The notes below the pieces were generated by a model, which saw only the letters and a program-made list of their open reading frames with translations, did not search any database and was not told the DNA's origin. Source: Apiospora phragmitis (Eukaryota > Ascomycota > Sordariomycetes > Amphisphaeriales > Apiosporaceae). From it: a stretch of DNA of 64,000 nt. Of this stretch, positions 1-11,882 are shown one piece after another. The translations under genes and the position numbers were made by a program. How positions within the stretch are numbered: the stretch's first letter is position 1; the number at the start of each line of letters is the position of its first letter. The stretch is from positions 5,642,001-5,706,000 of the forward strand of contig JAQQWL010000011.1 of NCBI GenBank assembly GCA_038363925.1. The letters are read 5' to 3'.

Positions 1-3000
1 ATCGGGTGCAGATGGCACTCCTTCCCACGTGGGTTACTTTTCCTAGAGGCGTTTTACTAAGACATGCCCTCTATCCACCATTCATATGATGACCGCCACT
101 TTTCTAAAGAGTCAAGATACAGCATTCAAGCTGGATGCTATCCAGCATGCTGAACTGTATCATGCTACTTCTCCTAAATTGTAGACTATCGTCCCAATGA
201 TTCATTGGTCTGAGTATACGTTTCTAAGAAGCTATGCCCCGTACACATTGCGTACTACTAACTGCCAGTCCAGGGCAGACAAGGATCGTCAACCATAGTA
301 TCGCCAAGTATGATATGCTCCCTTCGAAGGCGGTGGCATCTGATTCCTAGCGCATCTCGGGAAAGGAAAACGAGGCGGTAGATTGTGAGATGAGCGGTTA
401 ATTCAAGGTGCTTCTTGTGAGACAGACTCCCTTTGAGCCGCCCCAAGATTGCCGCAGCACCAGATGAGACCACGTACTCAATAGATAAGACACACTTTCC
501 CACTCGCGATGGCCAAACGGGTCCTCTACACCGCAATCGCCTATTTTACCTTTTGAAAGGGGCTGCGGGGACTCCGCTTACCTGTCTGTAAGACCTCTCA
601 GATGTCGGGTTACTGTACTCAAGCAAGCCAACCGGATGAGTGCTCTGCATAGCTGCGGCCATCTCTGGGAGCTTAATTTAGGTTTTCTTTCTTCCCCCGT
701 ACATGACCAGCGACTGACTATTTATCAGCTATACTTCGACGGGTCCAAAGATGAATACGCCTTGGCGTGGAGAAGCCCTTGGAGGGTGGTCGCTCTGGGG
801 TCCCAGACCTGGGGCCTGGCCATAGGGCCATCCGTCCCATAATCGAGACAAACAAGGCTGTCTGTCAGATGCCCGCCCCGAAAGCCAGAAACATGGCATA
901 GCATGGTTGGACTTCTCACCGCCTGAGTCAGCGTTACAGCTCGGGATTGTTGGTTCACCTCATTTGGTGCACCCCTCGACACTGCCTGAGACATGTTCAA
1001 CCGATCACCCCAACGTCCTATAGTTGGTATTTACACATCATGCATGCTTGTGCAAGGCCAATGATGACTCCAAATAGGTTCCGATTCCGCTGTACTCTGA
1101 TGGGATGCGTTTGGCCTGCCCACCCCCTTCCTTCTATGGCCTTTGACGCAACCACAAGAAGCTTCATCCATGCCTACCCCATGAGTCACCCGTCCGACAT
1201 GTGCAAGTACGCAAGCACTGTATCTGAAAGTCACCGGCGCTTAAGCAATAACATACCCAAGTGTTCGACAACAAATCAGACGTCGGATGTAAGACGGAAT
1301 CCCACGATACAACGATAGGTCGACTTTGCTGCACAGCCAATCGGAAAGGAGTTTTCCTAGTAAGCCAGGACTGTGCGGGATCGTTACCAAACTTGGCTCA
1401 TCTCGTTATCAACAATCTGCAAAGGCCAGGGGGTCAAGGGGGCACATATGCATTATCGTACCCTTTATCTGCCACCTTGTTACTCCGTAGTTACTGAATC
1501 GTAACTCTCCCACTCGGACGGGGTAGTAGTGGGAGCCTGGCCCACAAGAGGTGCATAGGAGTTGTAGGGCTCTCTTGGAGGTTTCAGCGAGACCCCCTTG
1601 ATCGGATCGTCTTGCCTATCCACTCTTTCCAGAACGACGAGGATGTCGTGGGAGATCAAGCTCTTCAGACTCTGATTGGAGAAGCAAGAGACGACTAGGG
1701 CTCAGCCTCACGCAGCAACCATGTTACAGACGTCGTGCGGTGGCAAAGAACCGCCGAGGTGGGTATGAGACGAGTAGAGAAAGCGTCTCTAAGATGTCAT
1801 GGGAGGGATATGTATGGAGGGCGGGCAGGCAGGCAGGTAGGGTAGGGAGGGAGGTATGTAGGTAAGCCCAGAGGCAAAGGCAGGACCGGGCCGAAACCTC
1901 AATGGAGCCAGTTCGGGGCTGAGGAATAGAAGATGTAGATTTACTGCTATGAGGTAGCCTGGGCCGGCAATCGCGGACAGATAGGTACTTTAGATATATG
2001 CTTCCTTCTCCTTTCGGGAGCGACAGCAACCCATTACATTAGGTAGCTAGGATGGACTGAATATACTATACGAAGTAGATGTATGACAACAATGGCGAAT
2101 GATAGTGATAGCAGCAAGTGAAGAGCGAAAAAGACTTGGGATAACAGAGTAGGTGTCGATGCGAACGGTGTGAAGTCATCGCATGCCAACCTCCCGCGCT
2201 TGTTTGACGACTCGGAGCCGTTGGGCTTTGGACCAACGGTGGTGGTACTGAAGGTACGGCTAGGTACCTATTTTTATCAGCGATCCCACCAAGTGCTTTG
2301 GGGGCGGTACATGGCCCTGGCGCGGTAAATAGGCCCAAGTCGAAGTACTGAGCCGGGGTTGATCGGCTAGTGGTAGTTAGACACCAAAGTACTGCCTTTT
2401 TTTCCGAGGCCAATCAAATCATTGAATTGATTGATGCCTTTCATTCATTTGGTCGAAGAACAATGTCCCTGTTCACCTCCAACAGAACAAACCCGACAGC
2501 AAGCAACACCAGACCGTTGCCTGCCATGGTCCTCCTTTCTCGCTCTTGGAGGGCTCCAACATGTGTTACTCCAACTCTCGTCATGCCACGAGCGTCTGGA
2601 GAAGGGGATAGAAAGGGAGTAAAAGCCTCGCTGGGCCTCGGGAATGGGCCGCGCCAAATGGGGTAGGCCGGCCTTCTCATGCGGCCACGTCCAGTGGTCC
2701 AGTGGCTTGGGGGCCGGAAATCACGGCCTTTTAGACGCAACGAGCAACGACTGCCTGCTCTTGACGTGTAGCAGGCCGCATCCAGCGTGGCCCACGGCCT
2801 TTATACTGTTCATCTCGAGGCCCCGGCAAGGCAGAAATGAGAGGACTCCAGTTGGCATGCCGCGTTTAGTCGCTTACCCGCCAATCAGCAGCCCCTTCCG
2901 CAGGGCGCAGGCCGATGCAGCAAGACCCAAGGCTGCAGCGCTGCTGCAGGGCTGAAGCCTTCCGTGCTCCAATGGGAAAGTCGACTTCGAACCTCGTCAC

Positions 3001-3437
3001 TTAGCCGGGTCGCCAACACCGGACTCTGGCTATGGCTCCCGACTCCATCATCGCAACCTCACTAGCATGTCCCTACCAGCAACCACCGGAATACAACGCT
3101 CTGATTGACTCATCAGCCGTCGCTCTTCTCCGACACTGCGCACCTGACACCCAAGTCTGGTAGTCGCTCAATATGTACCATTTACATTGTCCATCTCTTT
3201 CTCCATCAAGGGGAGATAGGTTCCTGCAGAATATGCATACTCCCCCTAAGCCAACATGGACTAAGTGGTCCCGAGGCTCGGTCTGTACCCTATTCCCATG
3301 ATATCAGAGGTCTGCCTATAATATTCTGTCCGGTATGCCGCTCCCATCTTGCGGCTATATATAACACTTCATGTGCCCCTCCATATCGGTCAGACACATT
3401 TCTATCCGAGACATCGATCAATCATCATTGTTTCCTC
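1..3437. other. Gene-poor region, no supported gene
   Basis: I see no supported gene here. The open frames are short (up to about 120 codons), overlap on both strands, lack recognisable domains and lack well-placed splice sites that would join them. The stretch near 1820-1860 is a degenerate GGCAGGCAGG/GTAGGGAGG microsatellite. The last 400 bases before 3438 are likely promoter and 5' leader of the SWIM gene. Confidence 0.5.
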
Positions 3438-4803
3438 ATGACTCCACCGTCGCCAACCGAACGCTTCAGTCAGCTTTCTATCGATAGCATGCCGCCCACA
3501 ACCCGAAGCCGGAGCCGCATGCAAGCCTCCGACGACTCACCTGCCGTGTCTGAACATGAGTCGGATGACCTCGGCTACAATGATGATGGCTCTTTCACTT
3601 TCCCTTCCAGGCTGTCCTATTCTCTGGACGAACTGGACGAAGGCACGCAGGAATACATCGTCTCGATGATGGAAGATAACCCTCCCAAATGCCTCCTACA
3701 GAAATGTGTAGCACGAGAGGACTTCATTGTCTTCCAAGTTGCCGAACTTGTGCAGCACTCTGTTCGGGCCATTCAGCCCGGGAGCAACTGCAACTTCCTT
3801 CCTTGCGACTGCGATGAGCATGCCCGGACCCAACGTCCGTGTCGTCACATGCTCTGGCTGTTTGACCAGATCACGAACCAAATAGAACCAGCACGGGGAA
3901 CCCCGCTCACCTTGACCATGAGAGGCTACCCGAGTGAACTTGGCAACATTTACGACAGGGTCAACGAGTTTCACCTCGATATACTGGATGAAGCTCTGCA
4001 CTTGCAGGTGCCGGATATGGATACGGGCGACGACAATGGCATCAACCCACGTCGTGTTCAGGCCATAAAAGAGATGCTCGCCTCGCTCAACGCTGCCCCA
4101 GTCGAAGGCTACCGACCTGATCTCTTCACGAACCCGACCAGAGGCAAAAGGCTTATCAAACCCAAGGATCTGGAAGGCACCATCTTTCGCATGCTGCTCC
4201 CGAAACGACTCCTTCTTCCAATACTTCAAATCTTCTCTGAGATACGACGAGCTTCTCGAAAGCCCTCTGAAGAAACTGCAGTGGCGGATGGAGACAGCAA
4301 TCGCCAAATTTGACGCTTTTAGACGGGCACCGGGTCAATCGCCTCACGGCAGGATCAAGGATGCTGAATGGTGTGCTCGCCACCTGTTGGGTGTCGATAG
4401 GCAGATCAAGTCAATCGTTATGAGCACAAACCACCCACTCAGCGAGGGGGAATCTCATGAAATCGTCAGTGTGCTGATGCACATGATCCAAGAGGTCATC
4501 AACCGCAACGATCGGGTTAGGGACAACCGGAATCTCTACTATGTCCTGCTCGGCGATAAAGACCACGATTTCATCACGGGTACCTTGACTGATATCATAC
4601 CTTCCCATCTCTTTCCCTTCACTGCCGAGATCAGCCATGTTATCGACACACTAATCCAATTCGGTTACGGTGTACCCCTTTCATACCTGGGGAAACTGCG
4701 CAGACTCATTCCGCGCGCCCGGCAGGCAAGCACCAGTAGCCCTAGCGGCTCAAAGCGCTCTTCGGGAGGAGGACCAGACAGCAGAGCCAAGCGTATGAAG
4801 TAG
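3438..4803 (+). CDS. SWIM-type zinc finger protein, fungal conserved, frame broken near 4203
   Basis: This is a protein of about 454 residues after frame repair, intronless, of unknown function. An acidic, Ser-rich N-terminus (MPPTTRSRSR) leads to a SWIM-like zinc motif CDC-x9-CRH at about residues 117-131 (PCDCDEHARTQRPCRHML). SWIM fingers bind DNA or proteins in other families. The rest is mostly helical (a long DELLESPLKKLQWRME segment), and the C-terminal tail is basic and Ser-rich. The start at 3438 is chosen because the upstream part of the open frame, from 3105, looks non-coding. The frame changes near 4202-4206 (ctcccgaaacgac). Removing one A joins FRMLLP directly to NDSFFQYFKSS, which continues to the stop at 4803; no intron fits. 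The break is most simply an assembly error. Recent pseudogenisation is the alternative. The zinc motif is seen directly; nuclear location is inference. Confidence 0.6.
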
Positions 4804-5233
4804 GGGCTCTTGAGGGACGTGGCCGGCTTGCTGAACGGTCAACTTGATGATCAACACCTTGGAGAGCTGGCTCCTCACCAGGGGGGCTATGGTTCACTTC
4901 GACTGTCGATAATTTTTCGTCCTTGTTTTACTTCACCTCTACCCACCTCACTCCCACTTTCAACTGTTTCTTAATGCCTTTCTCGTCATTCCTTGGGAGT
5001 CTTCTGGAAGTCTTCCTTCTCCGTTTTATATCTCGTCTCGCTGTACACTCATCACATCAGAATCAAATGGGACACTGGCTGTTCCCATCCAAAACTACAC
5101 AAAATCGAAATTCCCAAGACTGTACTAGGAACCAGGGCGGCTAGGGCAACCTACTCTCTATATAGAATGAATCATTCACATGCTTTTGTATACCAGTCCG
5201 AGGGTCGAAACCCACATCCATAGTCGTCTTCAT

Positions 5234-5327
5234 CATCAGTGCTGCGCAACCATATCAAATCACCATCAGTGCTAGCCCAACATATCATCATCGTCATCGT
5301 CTGTGCTACGCGAACATATCACATCAC
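5234..5327. repeat. Three imperfect copies of a ~31-bp tandem repeat
   Basis: Units begin at about 5234, 5264 and 5295. They share the core CATCAGTGCT, a CGCAA-like block and ACATATCA. The copies differ by several substitutions and by the number of CAT triplets. Confidence 0.7.
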
Positions 5328-5546
5328 ATGGTAGAAAGCAACGACCTTTCTAACATTCCAAACTACAAAAATGCGCGCGACCTCGCCAGTCGCAGGTATA
5401 TCCATCCAACCCCACGTTTGGTCTCATAACCAATCAATTTCTTGCACAATGCACAATAAAAGATGTGCCAAACCCAACCGGACACCTTGGGAGACCACTA
5501 TCATCTGAGGTCAACTTTCCCTTCCCATAATCGATAACCATACACT

Positions 5547-5569
5547 CCACGCCACGCCACGCCACGCCA
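5547..5569. repeat. GCCAC pentanucleotide microsatellite
   Basis: Four to five head-to-tail copies of CACGC/GCCAC are followed by a degenerate GCCATGC unit. Confidence 0.8.
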
Positions 5570-5851
5570 TGCAATGCTAACGATATACATCATATATGGA
5601 CGCACCCATCCCTCACCTAAACAAGGGAGAGGGATTACACAATATCCACCAGAAAGGTATTAAGCGGGTGTCCCATGAAACATGAGGACCTATAGAACAC
5701 GCCACCCATCTGGAAGACAAACCAACATGAAAGGATATATAAGAAAAGAGCCATAACTTCATCAAAAGAAGAGGCAGCATATGAAAAGCAAAAGCAGTGT
5801 GTTTGCGCATATGTGCCCGCCACCTTTTTAGGCCGGTGGTGATATCGCCGG

Positions 5852-8671
5852 TTAATCCAATTGCTGGTGCGGCGCCGAGGCCGCCGCCTGGCCGCGCGCC
5901 TCGACGTTGGCGATGGCGCTCTGCAGCGCGCTCGTCAGGTCGATGTGAAACAGCGGGCGGTTGAGGCCGTGGATGGCGACGCGGCGGGGCGTGTGGGGCG
6001 ACGAGCCTCTGCTGTGGCTGGCGCTGGCGCTGGCGCCCGGCTTGACCATGTTGTTGTTGTTTATCTTGTCGTTGTCATCCGAGGCGCTATCGTTGGACGG
6101 GCTGCTCGCTTGGCCGCGTTCGATCGCGTCGACGTCGTCGCCGGCGTGCTTGTGGGACCGCTTTCGGTGCAGCGCCGAGATCTCCTTCTCGTTCTCGGCG
6201 CGCTCGGCCTCGGCCGCGGCGGACGACTCGCCGCCGATCTCGGCGACGCTGAAGATGGGCTGCCAGCGGTGGTGCAGGCCGTCGGCGCGCTCGGTCGGGT
6301 AGCCGAAGCCCGCCGAGACGAGGGCGCGCTTGGTCCAGCGGTTGGTGATGCAGGCGATGTGCCAGTCGACCACCTCGGGTGTCGTGTACCGGTCCAGTTG
6401 GTTGCGTACGTCAATCAACTGTTGCACCGCCGTCACGTCCACGTTGTTCACCGAGCTGAAGTCTAGAATGACGGCCTTGAGCGTCGGGAGATCGAGGTTT
6501 TCGACGTGGCCCTTCTTGGGACCCGGGTCATTCCACCTGTGAAAGAGAGAATTGTCAGTATGAGGGGGAAATCTTCCAGGAATGAGGGGGGCTGTGATTT
6601 GACGCGACTTACGGTCTGTCTCCTGGGCGGGCGAAGTTGTCCAACTGGGTTCGTCTGGTGTTGGCAAATATATGCGCGGTGAGATGCTCCAGGGTGTGGC
6701 CGGCATTCGGGTAGTTGAAACCTTCTGAGAAGCGGTAGATGAACACGCCCGGGTGGGGACTGGCCACATCAACCTCGGGGTTGGTGCCATCTCTGTGGTC
6801 CACGGGGATGAAGACGTTTCGCGTAGGAGGGGACAGACTCTTGTCCTTGTCGGCCTGCTCAAAGGTACCGTAGTCTCCGACGACCTTGCTATCGTGGCCG
6901 ATGATGTGATCACCGAGGACGGAGTGGACCTGCACCCGGCCGAGGAAACGGCCCTGCGTCCGCAAGACGCGGAAGAGGTATACGGCGAAGGCGAAGGCGA
7001 TGGTGGTGTAGATGCCGGTCTCGATGGTGGTGAAGACTGTCACGATAACACCGGTGAAGAAGATGATGACTTCCCACGGCGACACGCGCCAGAACCGGTA
7101 GACAGTGTTGGGTGGCGTGATGAGATCGCCAACGGCGTGGACGATGACAGCCGATAGCGAGGCGGAGGGGATGTAGAAGAAGACGGCAGGAAGGGCATAG
7201 ATGGCCAGCAAGACGACGCAGGCGGTAATGACACCGGCAAAAGGCGTGCGCACACCAGCTTTCGATTTGATGGCTGTGCGACTGAACGAGCCGGTGGCGG
7301 CGAATCCACCCAGGAAAGGACCAATGCAGTTTGTAACCCCGATAGCCACCATTTCCTGCGAAGGGTTGATCGTGTAGTTGTTGACTCTGCCAAACGATTT
7401 CGAGATGGCAATATGCTCGATGAGAAGTACGATAATGGCGGCCGGCAAGTCGGAGACGAATGACCCGATGATCTCGGCGTTCATTGTGGGCACTTTCGCG
7501 TGTTGGAAACCTAGCAGTCGTCATATTGGTCAGTTTCTCTGCAGCCAGTGACAGGAACGGCCCTGTGGACTGGACTTTCTTACCTCGCGGGACGGTGCCC
7601 AAGATCTTGAACTTGGGGTGGTCTCTGTGGTGCATGTTGACAAGCCAGCTGATCATGGTGTACAGCAAAATGACGAAGACGGTTCGTAGTGTCGATATGA
7701 AGAACCACATCTTTTGACGGGACGGGTCCTTCTTCGCTATAGTATTGCACGCGATGCGAATCCCGTACAGCATTGTCAGTGCCGTCAGTCCCATGGCCGC
7801 ATCGAGTTTCGTACGTGGGAGGCCTTTCAGGGTGTTGATGATGACCATATAGGTGGCCTCCCTAGTCGAGAAGCCATCAATACCCATTATGGTGGGGATT
7901 TGGCCAGCTGCGATGTTGATAGCGGAACCCGTCATGAATGCTGCCAACGACACAAGGGGAATGATCTCCACGATCCAACCCCAGCGAATCAGGCCTATGA
8001 AAAGCACCACAGCCCCTGCGATGATGGCCAGAGCCTGTGCGATGACCCACGGTTCATCCTTATACTGAGGATATTTATCGATAGCGCTGAGCACGACGTT
8101 ACCGGAGACCGTGGACATGACAGCAACGGGCTGTTGTGGGCTGTTAGTAAAGCGGCACAGGCGAGAAGTTCTTTAAGGGGGGTGCACTCACGCCAATCGT
8201 AATATCCTTGGACGTCGCAAAGAACCAGTAAATCAGGACGCCCATGAAGGATGAGTACAAGCCGAATTCGACGGGGAGTTGCGCAAGTTTGGCATAGGCC
8301 ATTCCTGCGGAACAACAACAGCTCCGATTGTGATGCCTGTAGCCGAGTCAGTTTCTTTCGTTGTCCTGGATACCATGGAGTGAGTACGAACCTGCTACAA
8401 GATCGCCAAGGAACCATTGCACGTTATAGAAGGGAATCCAGGATAGGAATGGGAAGAGTGACTTGATGTATGCAACGACTTCATCACCCGTAGGCACAAG
8501 CTCGGATAGCCACTCTACAGAGGTAGGTTGTTCCTCGACGAAGGAGTCTGTCGTCTGGGTAGAGAATACTGACTCTCCCCTGGTGACATCGTCTCGTGCG
8601 CTCTCAGGTGCGTCGAGCTTGATGCCCAGGACCTTGGCCAGGCCGTGGCCTATAGCTGTGCTGGAAGGCAT
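5852..8671 (-). CDS. cys-14: Sulfate permease, SulP family with STAS domain (CYS-14-like)
   Basis: This is a plasma-membrane sulfate transporter of about 851 residues. The five exons are 8671-8392, 8336-8192, 8130-7584, 7510-6613 and 6536-5852, with introns of 55, 61, 73 and 76 bases. The order is a cytosolic N-terminus, SulP transmembrane domain ([17 protein letters not shown], then many hydrophobic helices), a long cytosolic linker, and a C-terminal STAS domain (residues about 630-720, [15 protein letters not shown]) followed by a disordered Ser/Asn-rich tail. The highly conserved VPQGMAYA motif is broken: at 8303-8306 one G is missing, giving CCGCAG-GAATGG where P-Q-G-M-A-Y-A is expected. 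All exon phases agree only if this base is restored. In Neurospora the relatives are cys-13 and cys-14, induced under sulfur limitation by CYS-3; I did not find a clear CYS-3 site upstream. Family assignment is very safe; the exact orthologue is inferred. Confidence 0.9.
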
Positions 8672-11600
8672 GGTGAAGGATCTGAGAGCCTATTGCACAG
8701 AAGTACAAGAAAGAAGCCCCTGGCTTCTGTCGAACGACTCGGGGATATGCCGCGTGTCTTATGGTGTTGCAACACGCGAGGCCCCAGCCTGGAGCTGAGA
8801 TGGATCCTTGGAGTAACCGGCCAGGGTCGAAGTCGTGATGTCCCGATCTGGAATGAGATAACTAGATGACCCGGGTGTGTGGTCGATAGTGCCACGCGTG
8901 GCTTGTAGAAGGGGGCGACAAGGAAGCTTGGTGAGCTTGTATGTACCAGGACTGCTGGCCAGGCGCAAGGAGATGCAGCTGCGGCGTCCAAGGAACCACG
9001 CCAAGCTGAGCTGGGCTGAACCGAGCTGAGGTATCAGGATGGGATGATAGCGGTAGGCTTCGTTGCGTCTTCGGGCGCGGGGTCGCCCTGAGCCTCGATG
9101 GATGCCCAGGAGGCTTGAAGACGTGATGTGACCTGCTTGATGAGCACAGCAGTAGCGTGGAAGACGCAATAGCACGTGCTGGGTAGGTTGAGACGAGAGG
9201 TCGAGGCGGCTGGATGTCTCTGCTTTCGTCGTAGCAAGAAGCTCTAATAAGACGGCAGGGCAGAACTGTGACCGGGACTCCAATGGAATATACTTCCAAA
9301 GCGGAGAAAAGGGCGAGGATATATTGCGTAGACGTTTGAAGGTCTTTCTCCGAAAGGGAGACAGAGTTTCCGAAGCTCACTAGTAAGCTTCTTGTTATTA
9401 GTATTTTGACTGTTATGGCCTACTACTGGGGCGGCCGGGGAGAAGCTGAAGCTGATTGGTCCGTCAGAACTAAGATAGAGGATCGCCACGACTTTGACCA
9501 ACTCAAAGATGGAGGCTCGACTCTTATGCTTAATCGGGATCCGGCCGGTTAGGGGAAAAGACTGAGACGAGGAGATGGTAAGACAGGACCCCTTGCTCTT
9601 ACTGTTCAAGACGATATAGTTGAGGGGGAAATGTCGTCGAGGGGGACGTACGGGGTAGGGGGGATCACGACACCGCAGCGGCCTGCTCACTTTTCCAATT
9701 GTACATATACTGTTTGTAAGCTTGTGCAGTGCTATATCAGGTACCCCGTACCAAGAAAGGCAAGTTTCCACACTTCGGTCTTACCCACCCTTGCAGGATT
9801 GAATAATGGATAAAAATAATGGTTCGCTGGGCGTCAGAGTCTGCCATTGCGCAATCGCATCCCCCCATGTTAGTGGCCGTAGTAGTCCTAGTAGTCTTCT
9901 CCCAAGACCGTATTTCTCAGCAGCCGAGAAACCTGAGATTGAACGGGGGCATTGGGGGGGGGAGGGCGCGGCGACCTGCCCCATTAGAAACGACGTACAC
10001 GGAAGACGTGTGATAGAGCCAACAGATACATAGTAATACTGTAGGTTAGGCCGGCCAACCTATCCAAAGCCCCAGCCTCAAGAAGAGGAAAGGTATCCGA
10101 GGGGAAGATGGATCCCCTTGCCTTTGGCTAGCAATGGGACGAGGAAACCCAACCAGATTCAATGAGATCAAGCCGTCGTCATGAATGGCGGTAACATCAA
10201 TCATACTAATAAGTAGATGCCAGACATGTATTATTATGTTAGGGGAGATTCCTAACCGGCAACCCTGGATTTGGCTCCGAAGGTTCTCTACCTACCTGTC
10301 TTATTACCTACCTGCCACCTGCCCCATAAGTTCTATTTCCGAACCTTGGACGGACTGTGTCCTCTTTCTTTTCTGTCTTTTTTCTTCTCTCTTTTCTCCT
10401 TCGGAGCTCGCGTCCGCAGAGTGGACAGCATCGATGATCGTTTGCAGATTCTGCCTTGGATACAGGAAGACATTACATAGTCGATTCGGTACGTACACAG
10501 TCGCTTCCATGTTCCGGGGGCGATGGGGGCTCCTCTCGTACTGCTTCTTAGTTCCGCATCCGCCCTGCACTGGAGGCGGCAGGGCGGGTTCCCGTACTTG
10601 AGGTGGCACCTCAACGGGCGGGGTCACGGACCATCTCCTGATCCAAGCGTGATGTCGCAAGAAAAATGCAAATGATGCCATCGGGCTAATACATGGTACC
10701 AGTTCTGGTACGACCAGTATGATATGATACTATGCTCAGTCTACATATGCTGTAGTCTGCCCCTCTTGCACTATTTCCACAGCGCCTGTCGTGACGTACC
10801 TCTTAGACCGTCCCAAGTGGGTGGCTCGCCGAACACTCCGCTGCCCATGGATGCCCATGGAGTCATGAGCGTATGAGACTGGGAAGTAGTGGTTCGAAGT
10901 CACCAAACCCGTGCTGCCACTCTTGCATGTGCGGCCACATCAGGCCAGGTGTACTGGTACGTGCAACAGTTGGCTGCTTAGGGTGGTCTCCGGTATGAAG
11001 GCGACCTTGGAGAAGTACTGTACCTGTTTGATCCATTTGATTGATTGATAATAGATATCTCAGGAGTCCCCCCCAACAATCATGTCTTCGTCCAAAAAAA
11101 AAATCTCTATCAACCCCACTCGTCTAGCCCGGAACTAGATTAGTCAGGCGATCTCTAATACCAGATCTGCCAGGCACGGCAGCAGAGCCGTGAAAGGATT
11201 GCACTGGGCCATCTCGATTGCGCGTTGCGGGAATATACTCCGTATGCCGGAGCCATCGACCTTTGCAGCTCTCTTGACTACATTGGTCAATCACAGCGCT
11301 TCTGATTCGACAGAAGTCGGTCGTGGTTAATAACATACCCAAACCGGAATGAGCCAGGAACACGAGCCCAAGGCCGGAAGAAAGTGCCGCTGGGCCCTTC
11401 CCTTATGTTGACAAGCAGCAAGCAACGTCTATTAGAGTAAATCATGTCATTGGGATAACTACATAATCTCGACGGACTATTCTTCTTTCGCCAGGCTCGA
11501 GGGGGGGCCGGCAAGTCAAGTCAAGTAGGTAGTAGCTATCAATAGAAGTTGAGGCGAGCCACACGAAAAAGCGCGTCTTTTGGCAGGAGAAGAGAAGGAG

Positions 11601-11882
11601 AGGGACAGAAAGCAGAAACTGACGGCCCGTCGGTGTAAACACAACAAGTCCCTAACCTAGCCGGCCAACCAGGTTGCTAGCTTCCAGCCTCCCACTTTCA
11701 CATACTGCGACTACTGCTGCGACTTACTACAGCGACACGACACGGCGGCAGAGAAAGTAACACGGTAGATCGAAAAGGCAACCAGCGACGACATGTCTTG
11801 AGACGATCAAGGCCACCTCCCCGCATTGGAATACTCATTCTAAGCTGCCCAAAGTCCCTACCCCGCCGCCTCGACTCCCAAG
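8672..11882. other. Long divergent intergenic region
   Basis: A 3.2-kb divergent interval lies between the sulfate permease start and Bub2. Open frames here (for example 8759-9380 and 9244-9771 on the minus strand) overlap one another, are Ser/Pro/Arg-rich by composition, and show no domain or consistent splicing. It contains an A10 run at 11094-11103 and pyrimidine-rich stretches. It probably holds the promoters of both genes and long leaders. No gene is supported. Confidence 0.5.

Larger units (their letters stand above)
4804..5851. other. Convergent intergenic region with short tandem repeats
   Basis: This lies between the convergent SWIM gene and the sulfate permease, so it should hold both 3' untranslated regions. 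It carries a three-copy repeat at 5234-5327 and a GCCAC repeat at 5547-5569. Small open frames at 4923-5223 and 5613-5823 have no domain and are judged spurious. Confidence 0.5.

Noticed and set aside
5861..6466. 201-codon plus-strand frame
   Set aside because: Antisense of the permease STAS and tail exon.
8672..9900. CYS-3-type binding sites upstream of the sulfate permease
   Set aside because: No convincing match to the ATGRYRYCAT palindrome was found by eye.
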